Shown one piece after another: positions 1 through 8,124 of a DNA stretch of 64,000 bases (positions are counted from its first letter, which is position 1; every line of letters begins with the position of its first letter). The position numbers and the translations under genes were made by a program. The notes under the pieces were generated by a model, which was not told the origin of the DNA, made no database searches, and saw nothing but the letters and a program-made list of their open reading frames with translations. Source of the DNA: Bacillus pumilus (GTDB lineage Bacteria; Bacillota; Bacilli; Bacillales; Bacillaceae); contig NZ_CP027116.1 in NCBI RefSeq assembly GCF_003431975.1, positions 744,001-808,000 of the forward strand, read 5' to 3'.

Positions 1-213
1 AAAATTAATTCCTTTGAAAATGCGTCGGCGGTGAATGTCGGACAAAATTTGTTAGCAGAGTGGTAAAACTCAGATAAAAGAAATCAAGGGTACGGACAAA
101 ATTTTGGGGATGCCATCGGTTTTGTCGGGAAAAAATTTCATATAGATGATCGAGATCAAATGGACTCACCTGCCTCTTTTTCGCCAGCAGCTAAACCCAT
201 TCAAAGGAAGTGA
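1..213 (+). pseudogene. GerPA/GerPF-like spore germination protein, 3' part, interrupted by an in-frame stop
   Basis: Frame 1 is open from the window edge, hits TAA at 64-66, then stays open in the same frame to TGA at 211-213. Both sides read like one protein: SAVNVGQN lies before the stop, and NQGYGQNFGD and VGKKFHIDD lie after it. The NQGFG.N.GD pattern also occurs in the next gene and is typical of small GerP-like proteins of the spore germination or coat apparatus. The simplest explanation is a CAA (Gln) to TAA change. The 5' end is outside the window. Without the stop the two genes would form a tight pair, 6 bp apart. Family assignment is from the motif only. Confidence 0.6.
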
Positions 214-219
214 CGTGTC

Positions 220-453
220 ATGTTATTCTCACCCTCAGTCATCAATGTCGGTGCTTTTAAAATCAATACAATGGATCAGGGTGCATCACTGACGCTAGGT
301 CCATATCAGCAGGTCGATTATTTTCTCTCAATGAAATTGAACCAAGGATTTGGAGAGGACAATGGAGATTGTTCACCGCTTGTCATTCCGATCTCAAGCG
401 TGTTAGATCCAGATATGGTGGACTCAAATTCAGTCAAAAACAGCGTAGTTTAA
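220..453 (+). CDS. Small GerPA/GerPF-like spore germination protein
   Basis: A 77-residue protein with the pattern of small GerP-like proteins: an N-terminal INVGAFKIN strand, a central NQGFGEDNGD motif and a C-terminal acidic DPDMVDSNSVK segment. GerP family proteins are needed for nutrient access through the spore coat. It has no signal peptide or membrane segment. The start follows AGGAAG at 205-210. The gene lies just behind the interrupted paralogue and ends at a bidirectional terminator shared with yfnA. B. subtilis has a comparable pair (ydgA/ydgB), but I do not assign orthology. Confidence 0.65.
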   Translation: MLFSPSVINVGAFKINTMDQGASLTLGPYQQVDYFLSMKLNQGFGEDNGDCSPLVIPISSVLDPDMVDSNSVKNSVV

Positions 454-458
454 GCAAA

Positions 459-489
459 AAAAGAGACCGGGAATCCCCGTGTCTCTTTT
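459..489. terminator. Bidirectional intrinsic terminator
   Basis: The hairpin pairs AAAAGAGAC with GTCTCTTTT, with an inner CGGG/CCCG stem and an AATC loop. It lies between the converging GerP-like gene and yfnA and has A/T tracts on both sides. Confidence 0.85.
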
Positions 490-1881
490 CTAATGTGTTT
501 CATTCAGATGGCTTTTTCGTCTTGCATAGGTGAAATAGACAACGACACCAATGGCCACCCAGATCAGGAAGGCTCTCCATGTTTCCCATGAAAGGGTAGT
601 TGCGAGTGTGATACAAATAACCGCACTGATAATCGGAAGAACAGGCACGAATGGCACTTTAAACGCTGCTTTGACATTCGGGTGTTTTTTCCGTAAAACG
701 ATGACGGCGATTGAAATGACTGTGAAGGCTGCAAGCGTACCGATGCTCACTAAATTCGCGAGCGTCGATAAGTTCACAAAGCCTACGATACATGCTGCGA
801 CAGCACCTGTCAGCCAAGTGTTGGCAACCGGTGTTTGTGATTTTGGATTGACATTAGAGAAAACCTTTGGCATAAGACCATCGCGGCTCATGGCAAAGGT
901 TAGGCGAACCTGAGCATAAACAAGTGCAATTAAAACCGTCGTAATTCCGATAATAGCACCTGCGGATATGATACCCGCCACACTATTAAGACCAACAACT
1001 TGAAGAGCAAATGCGACAGGGTCACTGACATTCAGCTTCGTATAGTGAACCATGCCAGTTAACACAAAGGACACACCGATGTATAAAATGGTACAAACAC
1101 CGAGCGCTCCGATAATACCAATCGGCATCGCCTTTTGTGGATTTTTGACCTCTTCAGATGCATTGGCAATCGCATCAAATCCAAGATAAGCAAAAAAGAC
1201 TGTTGCCGCACCTGCGATCACGCCATGAAAGCCCATCGGCATAAAAGGTGTCCAGTTTTCAGGTTTGACGTAAGCAAAGCCTGAGATGATAAAGAGAAGG
1301 ACGATGGCAATTTTGATCAGCACAATGATGTTATTCAGCTTCGTGCTTTCTTTGACGCCCCTTGAGACGATAAAGGTGATGAGCAAAATAATGAGTGCGC
1401 CTGGAAGGTTAAAGACGGCCCCATCAGCGGCTCCGGGTGCAGCTGATAAAGCCTTCGGTATGTGTAGACCGAATCCACTGAGCAGTGATTGAAAATAGGA
1501 CGACCATCCACTTGCTACAGCAGAGAGTGCAATCACATATTCAAGCATGAGATCCCAGCCCATTAAGAAGGCGAGGAATTCACCAAGTGTTGCGTAGGAA
1601 TACGTATAGACGCTGCCTGACACAGGAATGGACGAGGAGAATTCAGCGTAGCAAAAAGCAGCAAGGGCGCATGCGATCGCAGCCAAAATAAAAGATATAA
1701 TAATCGCAGGTCCCGCATCTTTCGCAGCAGCAACCCCCGTAATCACAAAGATTCCAGTCCCGACCACACAGCCAATGCCAAGCAAGATTAAATCAAACGT
1801 ATTTAACGAACGGCTGAGCCGCTTCGTTTGACTTTCAAGCATGAGCTGGTCGAGAGATTTTTTTCGAAATAAAGAACTCAT
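490..1881 (-). CDS. yfnA: APC-family amino acid/metabolite permease YfnA
   Basis: A 463-residue integral membrane protein with about 12 hydrophobic segments. The N-terminal GIGCVVGTGIFVITG motif is the APC-family substrate-binding loop of TM1. The sequence closely recalls B. subtilis YfnA, a cationic amino acid transporter-type permease, including the MSSLFRKK start and the FAYLGFDAIANASEEVKNP stretch. The start has a strong ribosome binding site (AGGAGG). It is transcribed alone toward the GerP-like genes. The substrate cannot be read from sequence. Confidence 0.85.
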   Translation of the reverse strand: MSSLFRKKSLDQLMLESQTKRLSRSLNTFDLILLGIGCVVGTGIFVITGVAAAKDAGPAIIISFILAAIACALAAFCYAEFSSSIPVSGSVYTYSYATLGEFLAFLMGWDLMLEYVIALSAVASGWSSYFQSLLSGFGLHIPKALSAAPGAADGAVFNLPGALIILLITFIVSRGVKESTKLNNIIVLIKIAIVLLFIISGFAYVKPENWTPFMPMGFHGVIAGAATVFFAYLGFDAIANASEEVKNPQKAMPIGIIGALGVCTILYIGVSFVLTGMVHYTKLNVSDPVAFALQVVGLNSVAGIISAGAIIGITTVLIALVYAQVRLTFAMSRDGLMPKVFSNVNPKSQTPVANTWLTGAVAACIVGFVNLSTLANLVSIGTLAAFTVISIAVIVLRKKHPNVKAAFKVPFVPVLPIISAVICITLATTLSWETWRAFLIWVAIGVVVYFTYARRKSHLNETH

Positions 1882-2011
1882 GTTGACCTCCTAAAGGATA
1901 AATCTTTTCGTAAGACGAGTGTTAGTATATGCGTAAATGACAATTTAGTCAATTGGTTGAAAAACGCTTTAAATCACTAAAGTGTTAAACGTCACAAGCG
2001 AATCCATGTAT

Positions 2012-2046
2012 AAAAAGAGACATCCGCCGGTAGATGGAAGGCGGAT
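2012..2046 (-). terminator. Terminator of the glycosyltransferase gene
   Basis: Read on the minus strand, ATCCGCC and GGCGGAT form a 7-bp stem followed by a T-rich CTCTTTTTATA tract, just after the stop of the 2063-3136 gene. Confidence 0.6.
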
Positions 2047-2062
2047 TGTGGTGACAGGTAGT

Positions 2063-3136
2063 TTATGTCTGTTCAGCAAATATTTTTTCATTGTAAAGCA
2101 CACTTGGATGAGTGGGGTAATGTGCGGAGGAGGCAAGATGATGTGTTTTGGCTTTCTCCAAATCGCCGAGCTGATAATAACAATAGCAAAGCTGAAGGTG
2201 AGGATACCACGTTTTGTACTGTGTGAGTGTGAAGGCTGTCTCGATTTCAGGAGCCTCGAGCGCCTGCTCATACCAAAAGATTGCTGCTTGATGTTTACTT
2301 TGAATTTTTAGATGATCCCCGATCCGGCAGCAAAATTCTGGCCGAGGCTGATCATATAAGAAGGATCGCAATAATGAGGATAAGGCGGCTTCCTCGAAAC
2401 CGACTGCATAATAGCAGTCAGCTAAATTTTGGCATGTGCGAATTTCATCCTCAATCCAGCATTGTTTTGTGGCTAAAAATTCATGATAAAAGCGAATCGC
2501 CCTGACATGCTGCTTGTTATCTCTTAATTCATTGGCAAAGTAAAAGAGATCGCGGGGTGTCATCTCTTCGCCTTTTGCCAGCATGTCTTCATAAATGCGC
2601 AGATTGCGACCAGGCTCACCAACGGTTGTTTTTTTTCGTTTTTGGTGTGTGACGGCGATATCGGCTGGGAAGATGTTGCCATACACTTGAAGAAATTCAT
2701 GAACGGCTCCGTACCATTGAAAGTTTAAGGCACGCTTCACAAGACGATTTCTTCTATATTTAAAATTCACCCGACCGTCTTCATCAAATCCCACATGATA
2801 AAACATCGAAACGGCATCCACCGAAGGATCAAGTGTCTCTTTGAGCTGGAGAAGTTTTTGCCGGTCTTCTTCAAGCAGAACATCATCAGCATCCAGCCAT
2901 AAAATATACTCTTTCGTTGCATGTGAGAAAGCGAAATTACGGGCTTTGGCAAAGTGCTGAATCCATTCAAAATCAAGCACCTGTGCTGAAAACGATTGAG
3001 CAATCTCCTTCGTACGATCTGTTGATCCTGTATCAACGATGATCATCTCATCTACAATGTCCTGAACAGAGGAAAGGCAGTCCGCCAATACTTCCTCTTC
3101 ATTTTTCACAATCATACATAAGCTAATGGTTACCAT
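2063..3136 (-). CDS. GT2 glycosyltransferase with TPR-like C-terminal region
   Basis: A 357-residue protein. Residues 1-110 form a GT-A family 2 domain: SLCMIVKNEE at the start, VDTGSTD for nucleotide-sugar binding, and the DXD metal site in LWLDADD near residue 80. From about residue 190 the sequence is helical and repeat-like (aromatic-rich TPR-type helices such as FWYEQALEA). This architecture is shared with SunS-type glycosyltransferases, which glycosylate peptides, and with many uncharacterised Bacillus enzymes. No precursor peptide or transporter is adjacent, so a bacteriocin role is not supported. It has its own terminator and stands alone; the acceptor is unknown. Confidence 0.75.
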   Translation of the reverse strand: MVTISLCMIVKNEEEVLADCLSSVQDIVDEMIIVDTGSTDRTKEIAQSFSAQVLDFEWIQHFAKARNFAFSHATKEYILWLDADDVLLEEDRQKLLQLKETLDPSVDAVSMFYHVGFDEDGRVNFKYRRNRLVKRALNFQWYGAVHEFLQVYGNIFPADIAVTHQKRKKTTVGEPGRNLRIYEDMLAKGEEMTPRDLFYFANELRDNKQHVRAIRFYHEFLATKQCWIEDEIRTCQNLADCYYAVGFEEAALSSLLRSFLYDQPRPEFCCRIGDHLKIQSKHQAAIFWYEQALEAPEIETAFTLTQYKTWYPHLQLCYCYYQLGDLEKAKTHHLASSAHYPTHPSVLYNEKIFAEQT

Positions 3137-3269
3137 CTTTAGATCACCTCTTCATAGTGTATCGAGCATCAAAAGGAAACATTCTTTTCAGCAACGGTTT
3201 TTTTAAAACTAGTTTTCTGCTACTGGCTGATTTAAAATAAAGGAAGAATCTATGTAAGGGCTGATAAAA

Positions 3270-5153
3270 ATGAGTTTATTGAATGTTGAAGGCTTATATA
3301 AAACCTATGGCGAGAAAACGCTGTTTGATCATATTTCTTTTCATATAGAACCAAAGGAACGCATCGGGTTGATTGGACCAAACGGAACTGGAAAGTCAAC
3401 ACTCCTAAAGGTCATTGCTGGACTGGAATCGTTTGAGGAAGGTGACATCACGAAAGCAGGGACGCTTGATATTGAATTCCTTGAGCAAGATCCTGAAATG
3501 AGCGGGAATGAAACAATTCTTGACTACATTTTTTCTGGAACGGCACCCATGATTCAAACGATGAAGGCCTATGAACAGGCTCTAGCCGATTTAGAGCATG
3601 ATCCGCAAAATGAAGCAAAACAAGAGGCGCTTATGCGCATGCAAAATCGAATGGATCAGGAAGACGCATGGGATGCGAATCTGTCAGCAAAAACAATTTT
3701 GACAAAGCTAGGCGTCAAAGATGTGAGCCGCTCTGTTCAAGCTTTATCAGGTGGACAAAAAAAGCGTGTCGCGATTGCTAAAAATTTAATTCAGCCCGCG
3801 GGACTGCTCATTTTAGATGAGCCAACCAACCATCTCGATAATGCAACCATTGAATGGCTCGAGGGATATTTGAGTCAATACAGCGGTGCAGTCATTTTGG
3901 TAACGCATGATCGTTATTTCCTAAACCGTGTAGCCAATCGAATTTATGAATTGAATCAAGGACAGCTCTATACGTATAAAGGAAATTATGAAGTCTTTTT
4001 AGAAAAAAGAGCGGAACGTGAAGCAGAAGCTCAGGTGAAGGAAACGAAGCGTCAAAACTTACTCAGACGAGAGCTTGCATGGCTGAGAAGAGGGGCAAAA
4101 GCAAGAACGACGAAGCAGAAAGCACGCATTGGCCGAGTTGAAGAGCTAAAGGATCAAAAAGGACTTGATGCGAAGGGAGAGCTGGATTTTGCCATCGGCT
4201 CCCATCGCCTTGGAAAACAAGTCATAGAGGCAGAGGACTTGACGATTTCATTTGCTGGCCAGACCCTTGTCGATCGGTTTACAGACTTAGTCGTGCCGGG
4301 CGACCGAATCGGTTTTATCGGACCGAATGGAGTCGGCAAAACAACTCTTCTTAACTGTTTAGCGGGTAAAATAGAGCCGACGACAGGACAACTGACCATT
4401 GGACAAACTGTTCGCATTGGCTATTACACGCAGGATCACAAGGAAATGAATGAAGAGCTGACCATCGTTGAGTACATCAAGGAAACAGCTGAGATCGTCA
4501 AGACTGCTGATGGTACCGTTGTGACAGCAGAGCAAATGCTGGAACGGTTCTTATTCACAAGATCCATGCAGAGGACGTTTATTCGCAAGCTGTCAGGGGG
4601 AGAACGCCGCAGATTGTATTTATTGAAAGTCTTAATGGAAGAACCGAATGTTCTCTTTTTAGATGAGCCGACGAACGATCTTGATACGGAGACCCTCAGC
4701 ATTTTAGAGGATTATTTAGAACAGTTTCCTGGCGTTGTCATGACCGTATCCCATGATCGGTATTTCTTAGACCGAGTGGTTCACCGTCTGCTTGTCTTTG
4801 AAGGAAATGGGCGCATTTCACACTACCAAGGCGCTTACAGCGATTATATGGAGCAGGAAAAAGAACAGAAACGGACAGAGACAAAGCCTGCTGAGAAACA
4901 AGTAGAAGCGGCGCCAAAAAAGAGAAAAAAACTTTCTTATAAAGACCAGCTTGAATGGGACGGGATTGAAGACCGAATACAGGTATTAGAAGAAAAACAT
5001 CAGCAGCTTGAAGCCAGCATTGCGGAGGCCGGCAGTGATTTTGGAAAAATTCAAGAACTAATGGACGAACAAAAAGCCGTTGCTGAAGAACTAGAACAAG
5101 CCATGGACCGCTGGACAGAACTGTCGTTAATGATTGAGGAATTAGAAGGTTAA
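3270..5153 (+). CDS. yfmR: ABC-F family ribosome-associated ATPase YfmR
   Basis: A 627-residue soluble protein with two ABC ATPase domains and no membrane segments. The first domain has Walker A GPNGTGKST near residue 37, signature LSGGQKKR near 159 and Walker B LILDEPTNHLD. The second has GPNGVGKTT near 351, LSGGERRR near 440 and LFLDEPTNDLD. The basic, Arg/Lys-rich linker (about 245-290) is the ABC-F interdomain arm that reaches the tRNA site of the ribosome. The C-terminus from about 545 is a charged coiled coil, as in Uup/YfmR. YfmR is known to relieve ribosome stalling, for example at polyproline, together with EF-P. Start chosen from AAGGG upstream. Confidence 0.9.
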   Translation: MSLLNVEGLYKTYGEKTLFDHISFHIEPKERIGLIGPNGTGKSTLLKVIAGLESFEEGDITKAGTLDIEFLEQDPEMSGNETILDYIFSGTAPMIQTMKAYEQALADLEHDPQNEAKQEALMRMQNRMDQEDAWDANLSAKTILTKLGVKDVSRSVQALSGGQKKRVAIAKNLIQPAGLLILDEPTNHLDNATIEWLEGYLSQYSGAVILVTHDRYFLNRVANRIYELNQGQLYTYKGNYEVFLEKRAEREAEAQVKETKRQNLLRRELAWLRRGAKARTTKQKARIGRVEELKDQKGLDAKGELDFAIGSHRLGKQVIEAEDLTISFAGQTLVDRFTDLVVPGDRIGFIGPNGVGKTTLLNCLAGKIEPTTGQLTIGQTVRIGYYTQDHKEMNEELTIVEYIKETAEIVKTADGTVVTAEQMLERFLFTRSMQRTFIRKLSGGERRRLYLLKVLMEEPNVLFLDEPTNDLDTETLSILEDYLEQFPGVVMTVSHDRYFLDRVVHRLLVFEGNGRISHYQGAYSDYMEQEKEQKRTETKPAEKQVEAAPKKRKKLSYKDQLEWDGIEDRIQVLEEKHQQLEASIAEAGSDFGKIQELMDEQKAVAEELEQAMDRWTELSLMIEELEG

Positions 5154-5165
5154 TAAAATTGAATT

Positions 5166-5198
5166 AAAAACCTGTAGAAATTTTCTACAGGTTTTTTT
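5166..5198. terminator. Bidirectional terminator between yfmR and folE2
   Basis: AAAAACCTGTAGAAA pairs with TTTCTACAGGTTTTT, giving a long stem with A and T tracts at the two ends between convergent genes. Confidence 0.9.
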
Positions 5199-5216
5199 GT
5201 CCTTTCAGTTAGTAAA

Positions 5217-5232
5217 CGAGGGTTTGTCTACA
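5217..5232 (-). repeat. Fragment of the terminator-associated intergenic repeat
   Basis: On the minus strand, TGTAGACAAACCCTCG is identical to bases 6-21 of the element found complete at 7978, 11006, 13274 and (with one change) 28739. The folE2 stop codon TAG is inside this match. Confidence 0.6.
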
Positions 5233-6124
5233 GCTTTTTTTGATAAGAGCATTTCGCATAGGCATCGTGCTGATGAATGGATTCCTCGTTACGACACTCG
5301 ACTTGAAATCCTTTGATCCATGGCTGTTCATATAATTCCATGGCCATTAACCTTGAGAGATCTTCTACAAAGCGAGGATTTTCATAAGCTTCTTCTGTTA
5401 CTTTCTTTTCATCAGGTCTTTTGAGCACAGGATACAGCTGGGCGCTCGCATTGGACTCAATGATATGTAAAAGTGCTTCTTTCATGTCGCCTGAAAGTAA
5501 TACTTGTTCAAACAACTCTACCTGAATGGAAACAGAGCCGCGCTGATTATGGGCACCATATTCACTTATTTCTTTAGAACAAGGACATAATGTCGTGACC
5601 TGTGCATCGCAGCCAACATGACAGATCCATCCATCTTTTTCATGAAAATGAATGTCATATGTGATCGTCGCATGCATCAAACCTGCTTTTCCTGATACTG
5701 GGCTTTGCTTTTCCTTGTACCACGGGAAGGAAACTTGAACCGAGGCAGATGGCTGATTCATTTGCCGGGCGAGTGCAGCTGTCAATTCTTTTAAGCTGTT
5801 CACATCAAGCGGCTTGCCGCTTTCATAAAATGAGTGCAGCTGCTCAGTGAGTCGGCTCATATGAATGCCTTTTTCATGAGCTGACAGGGAGGTACTCAGT
5901 GCAAAGTCAGCAGAAGTTGTTTGCTCCTGGGGCGCCGTTTTAGACAAGAGTCGTACAGGGTAAGATACACGGCAGATGCCGACTTGTTCAAGAGGAAAAT
6001 AAAAGTCCTGCTCTGTCTTTTGAATGTCAGTCATGTTCTCTTTTTGACAAGGCTTTGTGCCGAGGCTTGGCTGTACAGATCCGAATTGTTTGTGCCGTTC
6101 TTTTTTTGATGGAAAAGAAAACAT
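5228..6124 (-). CDS. folE2: GTP cyclohydrolase I type FolE2 (FolE-IB)
   Basis: A 298-residue enzyme converting GTP to 7,8-dihydroneopterin triphosphate, the first step of folate synthesis. The FolE2 signature is clear: TTLCPCSKEISEYGAHNQRG near residue 180, with the metal-site cysteine, and HMSR near 112. FolE2 is the form that can use metals other than zinc and replaces zinc-dependent FolE under zinc limitation. A Zur-box-like dyad lies 18 bp upstream of the start, which supports induction by zinc starvation as for B. subtilis yciA. The C-terminal codons run into a fragment of the intergenic repeat, so the last residues may differ from orthologues. Confidence 0.92.
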   Translation of the reverse strand: MFSFPSKKERHKQFGSVQPSLGTKPCQKENMTDIQKTEQDFYFPLEQVGICRVSYPVRLLSKTAPQEQTTSADFALSTSLSAHEKGIHMSRLTEQLHSFYESGKPLDVNSLKELTAALARQMNQPSASVQVSFPWYKEKQSPVSGKAGLMHATITYDIHFHEKDGWICHVGCDAQVTTLCPCSKEISEYGAHNQRGSVSIQVELFEQVLLSGDMKEALLHIIESNASAQLYPVLKRPDEKKVTEEAYENPRFVEDLSRLMAMELYEQPWIKGFQVECRNEESIHQHDAYAKCSYQKKL

Positions 6125-6141
6125 GAGATCCCTCCTTTAAA

Positions 6142-6156
6142 TCGTAATTATTCTTA
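6142..6156 (-). promoter_or_regulatory. Zur box upstream of folE2
   Basis: TCGTAATTATTCTTA matches the Bacillus Zur consensus TCGTAATNATTACGA perfectly in the left half and less well in the right. It lies close upstream of the folE2 start, where repressor binding would block transcription. Confidence 0.65.
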
Positions 6157-6200
6157 TTTATTTTGCATCATAGAACAAAAGAAATCAAGAGCACAAACAC

Positions 6201-6234
6201 TAACGTTTACGTTAAGGTAATAAAGGTGTATAAT
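6201..6234 (+). promoter_or_regulatory. yfmPO promoter with MerR-type dyad
   Basis: TAACG-TTTA-CGTTA (6201-6214) is a perfect inverted repeat overlapping the -35 region, and TATAAT at 6229-6234 is a consensus -10. MerR regulators bind dyads in the promoter and distort it, so this is the probable autoregulatory site of YfmP. Confidence 0.55.
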
Positions 6235-6267
6235 AAAATATGAATTGATGAGCAGGAGGCACTGGTG

Positions 6268-6693
6268 ATGGAATGGATGAAAATTGATCAAGTGGCGAAA
6301 AGAAGCGGACTCACCAAACGGACAATTCGTTTCTATGAAGAGATTGGTTTATTATCAGCACCAAAGCGGACAGAGGGTGGCGTCAGACTTTACTCAGAGG
6401 ACGACATGGAAGAACTAGAGAAAGTGATGCAGGCAAAAGAGGTCCTCGGATTTTCTTTACAAGAGCTTCAATCGTTTATGGAAATAGGAAAACAGCTTGA
6501 GCTAAATAAAGAAGGCTACTTGCTGTCGCTTGATCCGAAGGAACGATTAGAGAAGCTGTTAGATATGGATGCGCAGCTGACTGTGCAGCATCAATTGATT
6601 ACAAAAAAGCTTGAAACGATTCAATCCTTTAAAAAGGATCTTGAAAAGATGAAAGATAAAGCGGCTCATGCGATTGAGCAATTACAAAAATAA
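6268..6693 (+). CDS. yfmP: MerR-family transcriptional regulator YfmP
   Basis: A 141-residue protein. Residues 4-70 hold the winged helix (IDQVAKRSGLTKRTIRFYEEIGLL, a classic MerR recognition helix and wing). A long coiled coil (about 80-135) forms the dimer interface. There is no C-terminal cysteine cluster, so a metal sensor of the MerR/CueR type is unlikely. In B. subtilis YfmP regulates the adjacent efflux gene yfmO; the same order with a 56-bp gap is kept here. ATG 6268 is preferred over GTG 6265 because AGGAGG at 6253-6258 is 9 bp away. Confidence 0.85.
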   Translation: MEWMKIDQVAKRSGLTKRTIRFYEEIGLLSAPKRTEGGVRLYSEDDMEELEKVMQAKEVLGFSLQELQSFMEIGKQLELNKEGYLLSLDPKERLEKLLDMDAQLTVQHQLITKKLETIQSFKKDLEKMKDKAAHAIEQLQK

Positions 6694-6749
6694 ACACCTC
6701 AGTGTGTTTATTTTATTTTGTGAACATATGAAGGAAAGGTTCTGATGGA

Positions 6750-7940
6750 ATGAAGGAAGAAGAAGTGTTAAAACAGCGTACAAGTCTACTTAGGCAGCCA
6801 AAGGCCGTTTGGGCTGTTGCCTTTGCGTGCGTGATTTCGTTTATGGGAATAGGACTTGTGGACCCGATCTTGCCAGCTATCGCATCACAATTACATGCAT
6901 CTCCAAGTCAGGTCTCACTTTTATTTACAAGCTACTTACTTGTGACCGGCTTTGTCATGTTTTTCACTGGCTTTATCTCTAGCCGGATTGGTGCGAAATG
7001 GACGTTATTAGTAGGACTTATTTTTATTATTGTCTTCTCTGCTTTAGGGGGTACCTCTTCAACCATTAATGAATTAATTGGCTTTAGAGGCGGATGGGGC
7101 ATCGGGAATGCCTTATTTATTTCAACCGCCCTTTCTGTCATTGTTGGCGTGTCTGTTGGAGGAAGTGCGAAGGCCATTATTTTATACGAGGCTGCACTAG
7201 GTCTTGGGATTTCAGTTGGACCGCTGCTTGGCGGAGAGCTTGGGACGATCTCTTGGCGCGGCCCATTCTTTGGTGTTGCGGTGTTAATGCTCGTCGCTCT
7301 TTTAGCCATTACGTTTATGCTTCCACCCATGCAGAAGCCTCAGAAAAAGGTGAAATTATTCGAGGCTGTCGGGGCGTTAAAATATAAAGGTCTTTTAACG
7401 ATGGCTTCTGCCGCTTTCTTATACAATTTTGGTTTCTTTGTGCTTTTAGCGTATTCGCCATTTGTGCTTCATTTGGATGAGCATGGTCTTGGTTATGTCT
7501 TTTTTGGATGGGGACTATTTTTAGCTGTGACTTCCGTCTTTTCAGCCCCGGTCATTCATCGCAAGCTTGGGACATTGACTTCTCTTGTGGTTCTGTTTGC
7601 TTCGTTTGCTTTGATTTTATTCGGTATTGGAATCTGGACTTCACATGTTGTAGTCGTCATCTGCGGAATTGTCATTGCTGGGGGTATTCTTGGTATGATC
7701 AATACTGTGCTCACGACCGCAGTGATGGGATCAGCACCGGTTGAGCGTTCCATTGCTTCATCCTCTTACAGTGCCGTGCGGTTTATTGGGGGCGCGATTG
7801 CTCCTTGGATTGCCGGAATACTTGCTGAATCTTATACAGCGAGCACCCCTTACTATGTTGGGGCAGCTGTCGTTCTGTTAGGCATGATCATCCTGCTAAT
7901 TGGCCGGAAACATCTCATCAATATTCAAGCAGGTCATTAA
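6750..7940 (+). CDS. yfmO: MFS efflux transporter YfmO
   Basis: A 396-residue membrane protein with about 12 hydrophobic segments. Features include the DHA1-type motif C region (ALGLGISVGPLLGGELG) and the MFS loop motif in FTGFISSRIGAKW. It is the second gene of the MerR-controlled pair and is likely a drug or toxic-compound:proton antiporter. The substrate is unknown. The gene ends at a strong hairpin that runs directly into the intergenic repeat. Confidence 0.85.
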   Translation: MKEEEVLKQRTSLLRQPKAVWAVAFACVISFMGIGLVDPILPAIASQLHASPSQVSLLFTSYLLVTGFVMFFTGFISSRIGAKWTLLVGLIFIIVFSALGGTSSTINELIGFRGGWGIGNALFISTALSVIVGVSVGGSAKAIILYEAALGLGISVGPLLGGELGTISWRGPFFGVAVLMLVALLAITFMLPPMQKPQKKVKLFEAVGALKYKGLLTMASAAFLYNFGFFVLLAYSPFVLHLDEHGLGYVFFGWGLFLAVTSVFSAPVIHRKLGTLTSLVVLFASFALILFGIGIWTSHVVVVICGIVIAGGILGMINTVLTTAVMGSAPVERSIASSSYSAVRFIGGAIAPWIAGILAESYTASTPYYVGAAVVLLGMIILLIGRKHLINIQAGH

Positions 7941-7948
7941 ATAGAAAA

Positions 7949-7977
7949 AGCCTTATATCTGCATTAGATATAAGGCT
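7949..7977 (+). terminator. Terminator stem of yfmO, T-tract replaced by the repeat
   Basis: AGCCTTATATCT and AGATATAAGGCT form a 12-bp perfect stem with a GCATT loop. The next base is the first base of the intergenic element, so no T-tract follows. Confidence 0.75.
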
Positions 7978-8120
7978 CAGCGTGTAGACAAACCCTCGCA
8001 TTCTTTGTCAGGTCTGCGCTCCGGTGCTCGTCCTTCCTAGACTTCAAAGGTTTTCTATTACGCTGAAAAGAAGACAAAGGGCTAAAATAAAGATCATTTT
8101 AGCCCTTTGTCAACAATCTG
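7978..8120 (+). repeat. Terminator-associated intergenic repeat, copy 1
   Basis: This copy starts CAGCGTGTAGACAAACCCTC, has a short variable middle, then GCTCGTCCTTCCTAG, TTCAAAGGTTTTCTAT and ACGCTG. It closes with the hairpin AAAGGGCTAAAAT/ATTTTAGCCCTTT and CAACAATCTG. CAGCGT/ACGCTG are inverted ends. It lies between the convergent genes yfmO and yfmM. It has the shortest middle of the four copies (about 143 bp). Confidence 0.85.
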
Positions 8121-8124
8121 AACC

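Noticed and set aside
64..66. Stop-codon readthrough in the GerP-like gene
   Set aside because: No readthrough context is evident, and a single point mutation explains the stop; it is recorded as a pseudogene.
2063..2311. Overlapping plus-strand frames opposite the glycosyltransferase gene
   Set aside because: No ribosome binding sites, and the minus-strand frame has clear GT2 motifs.
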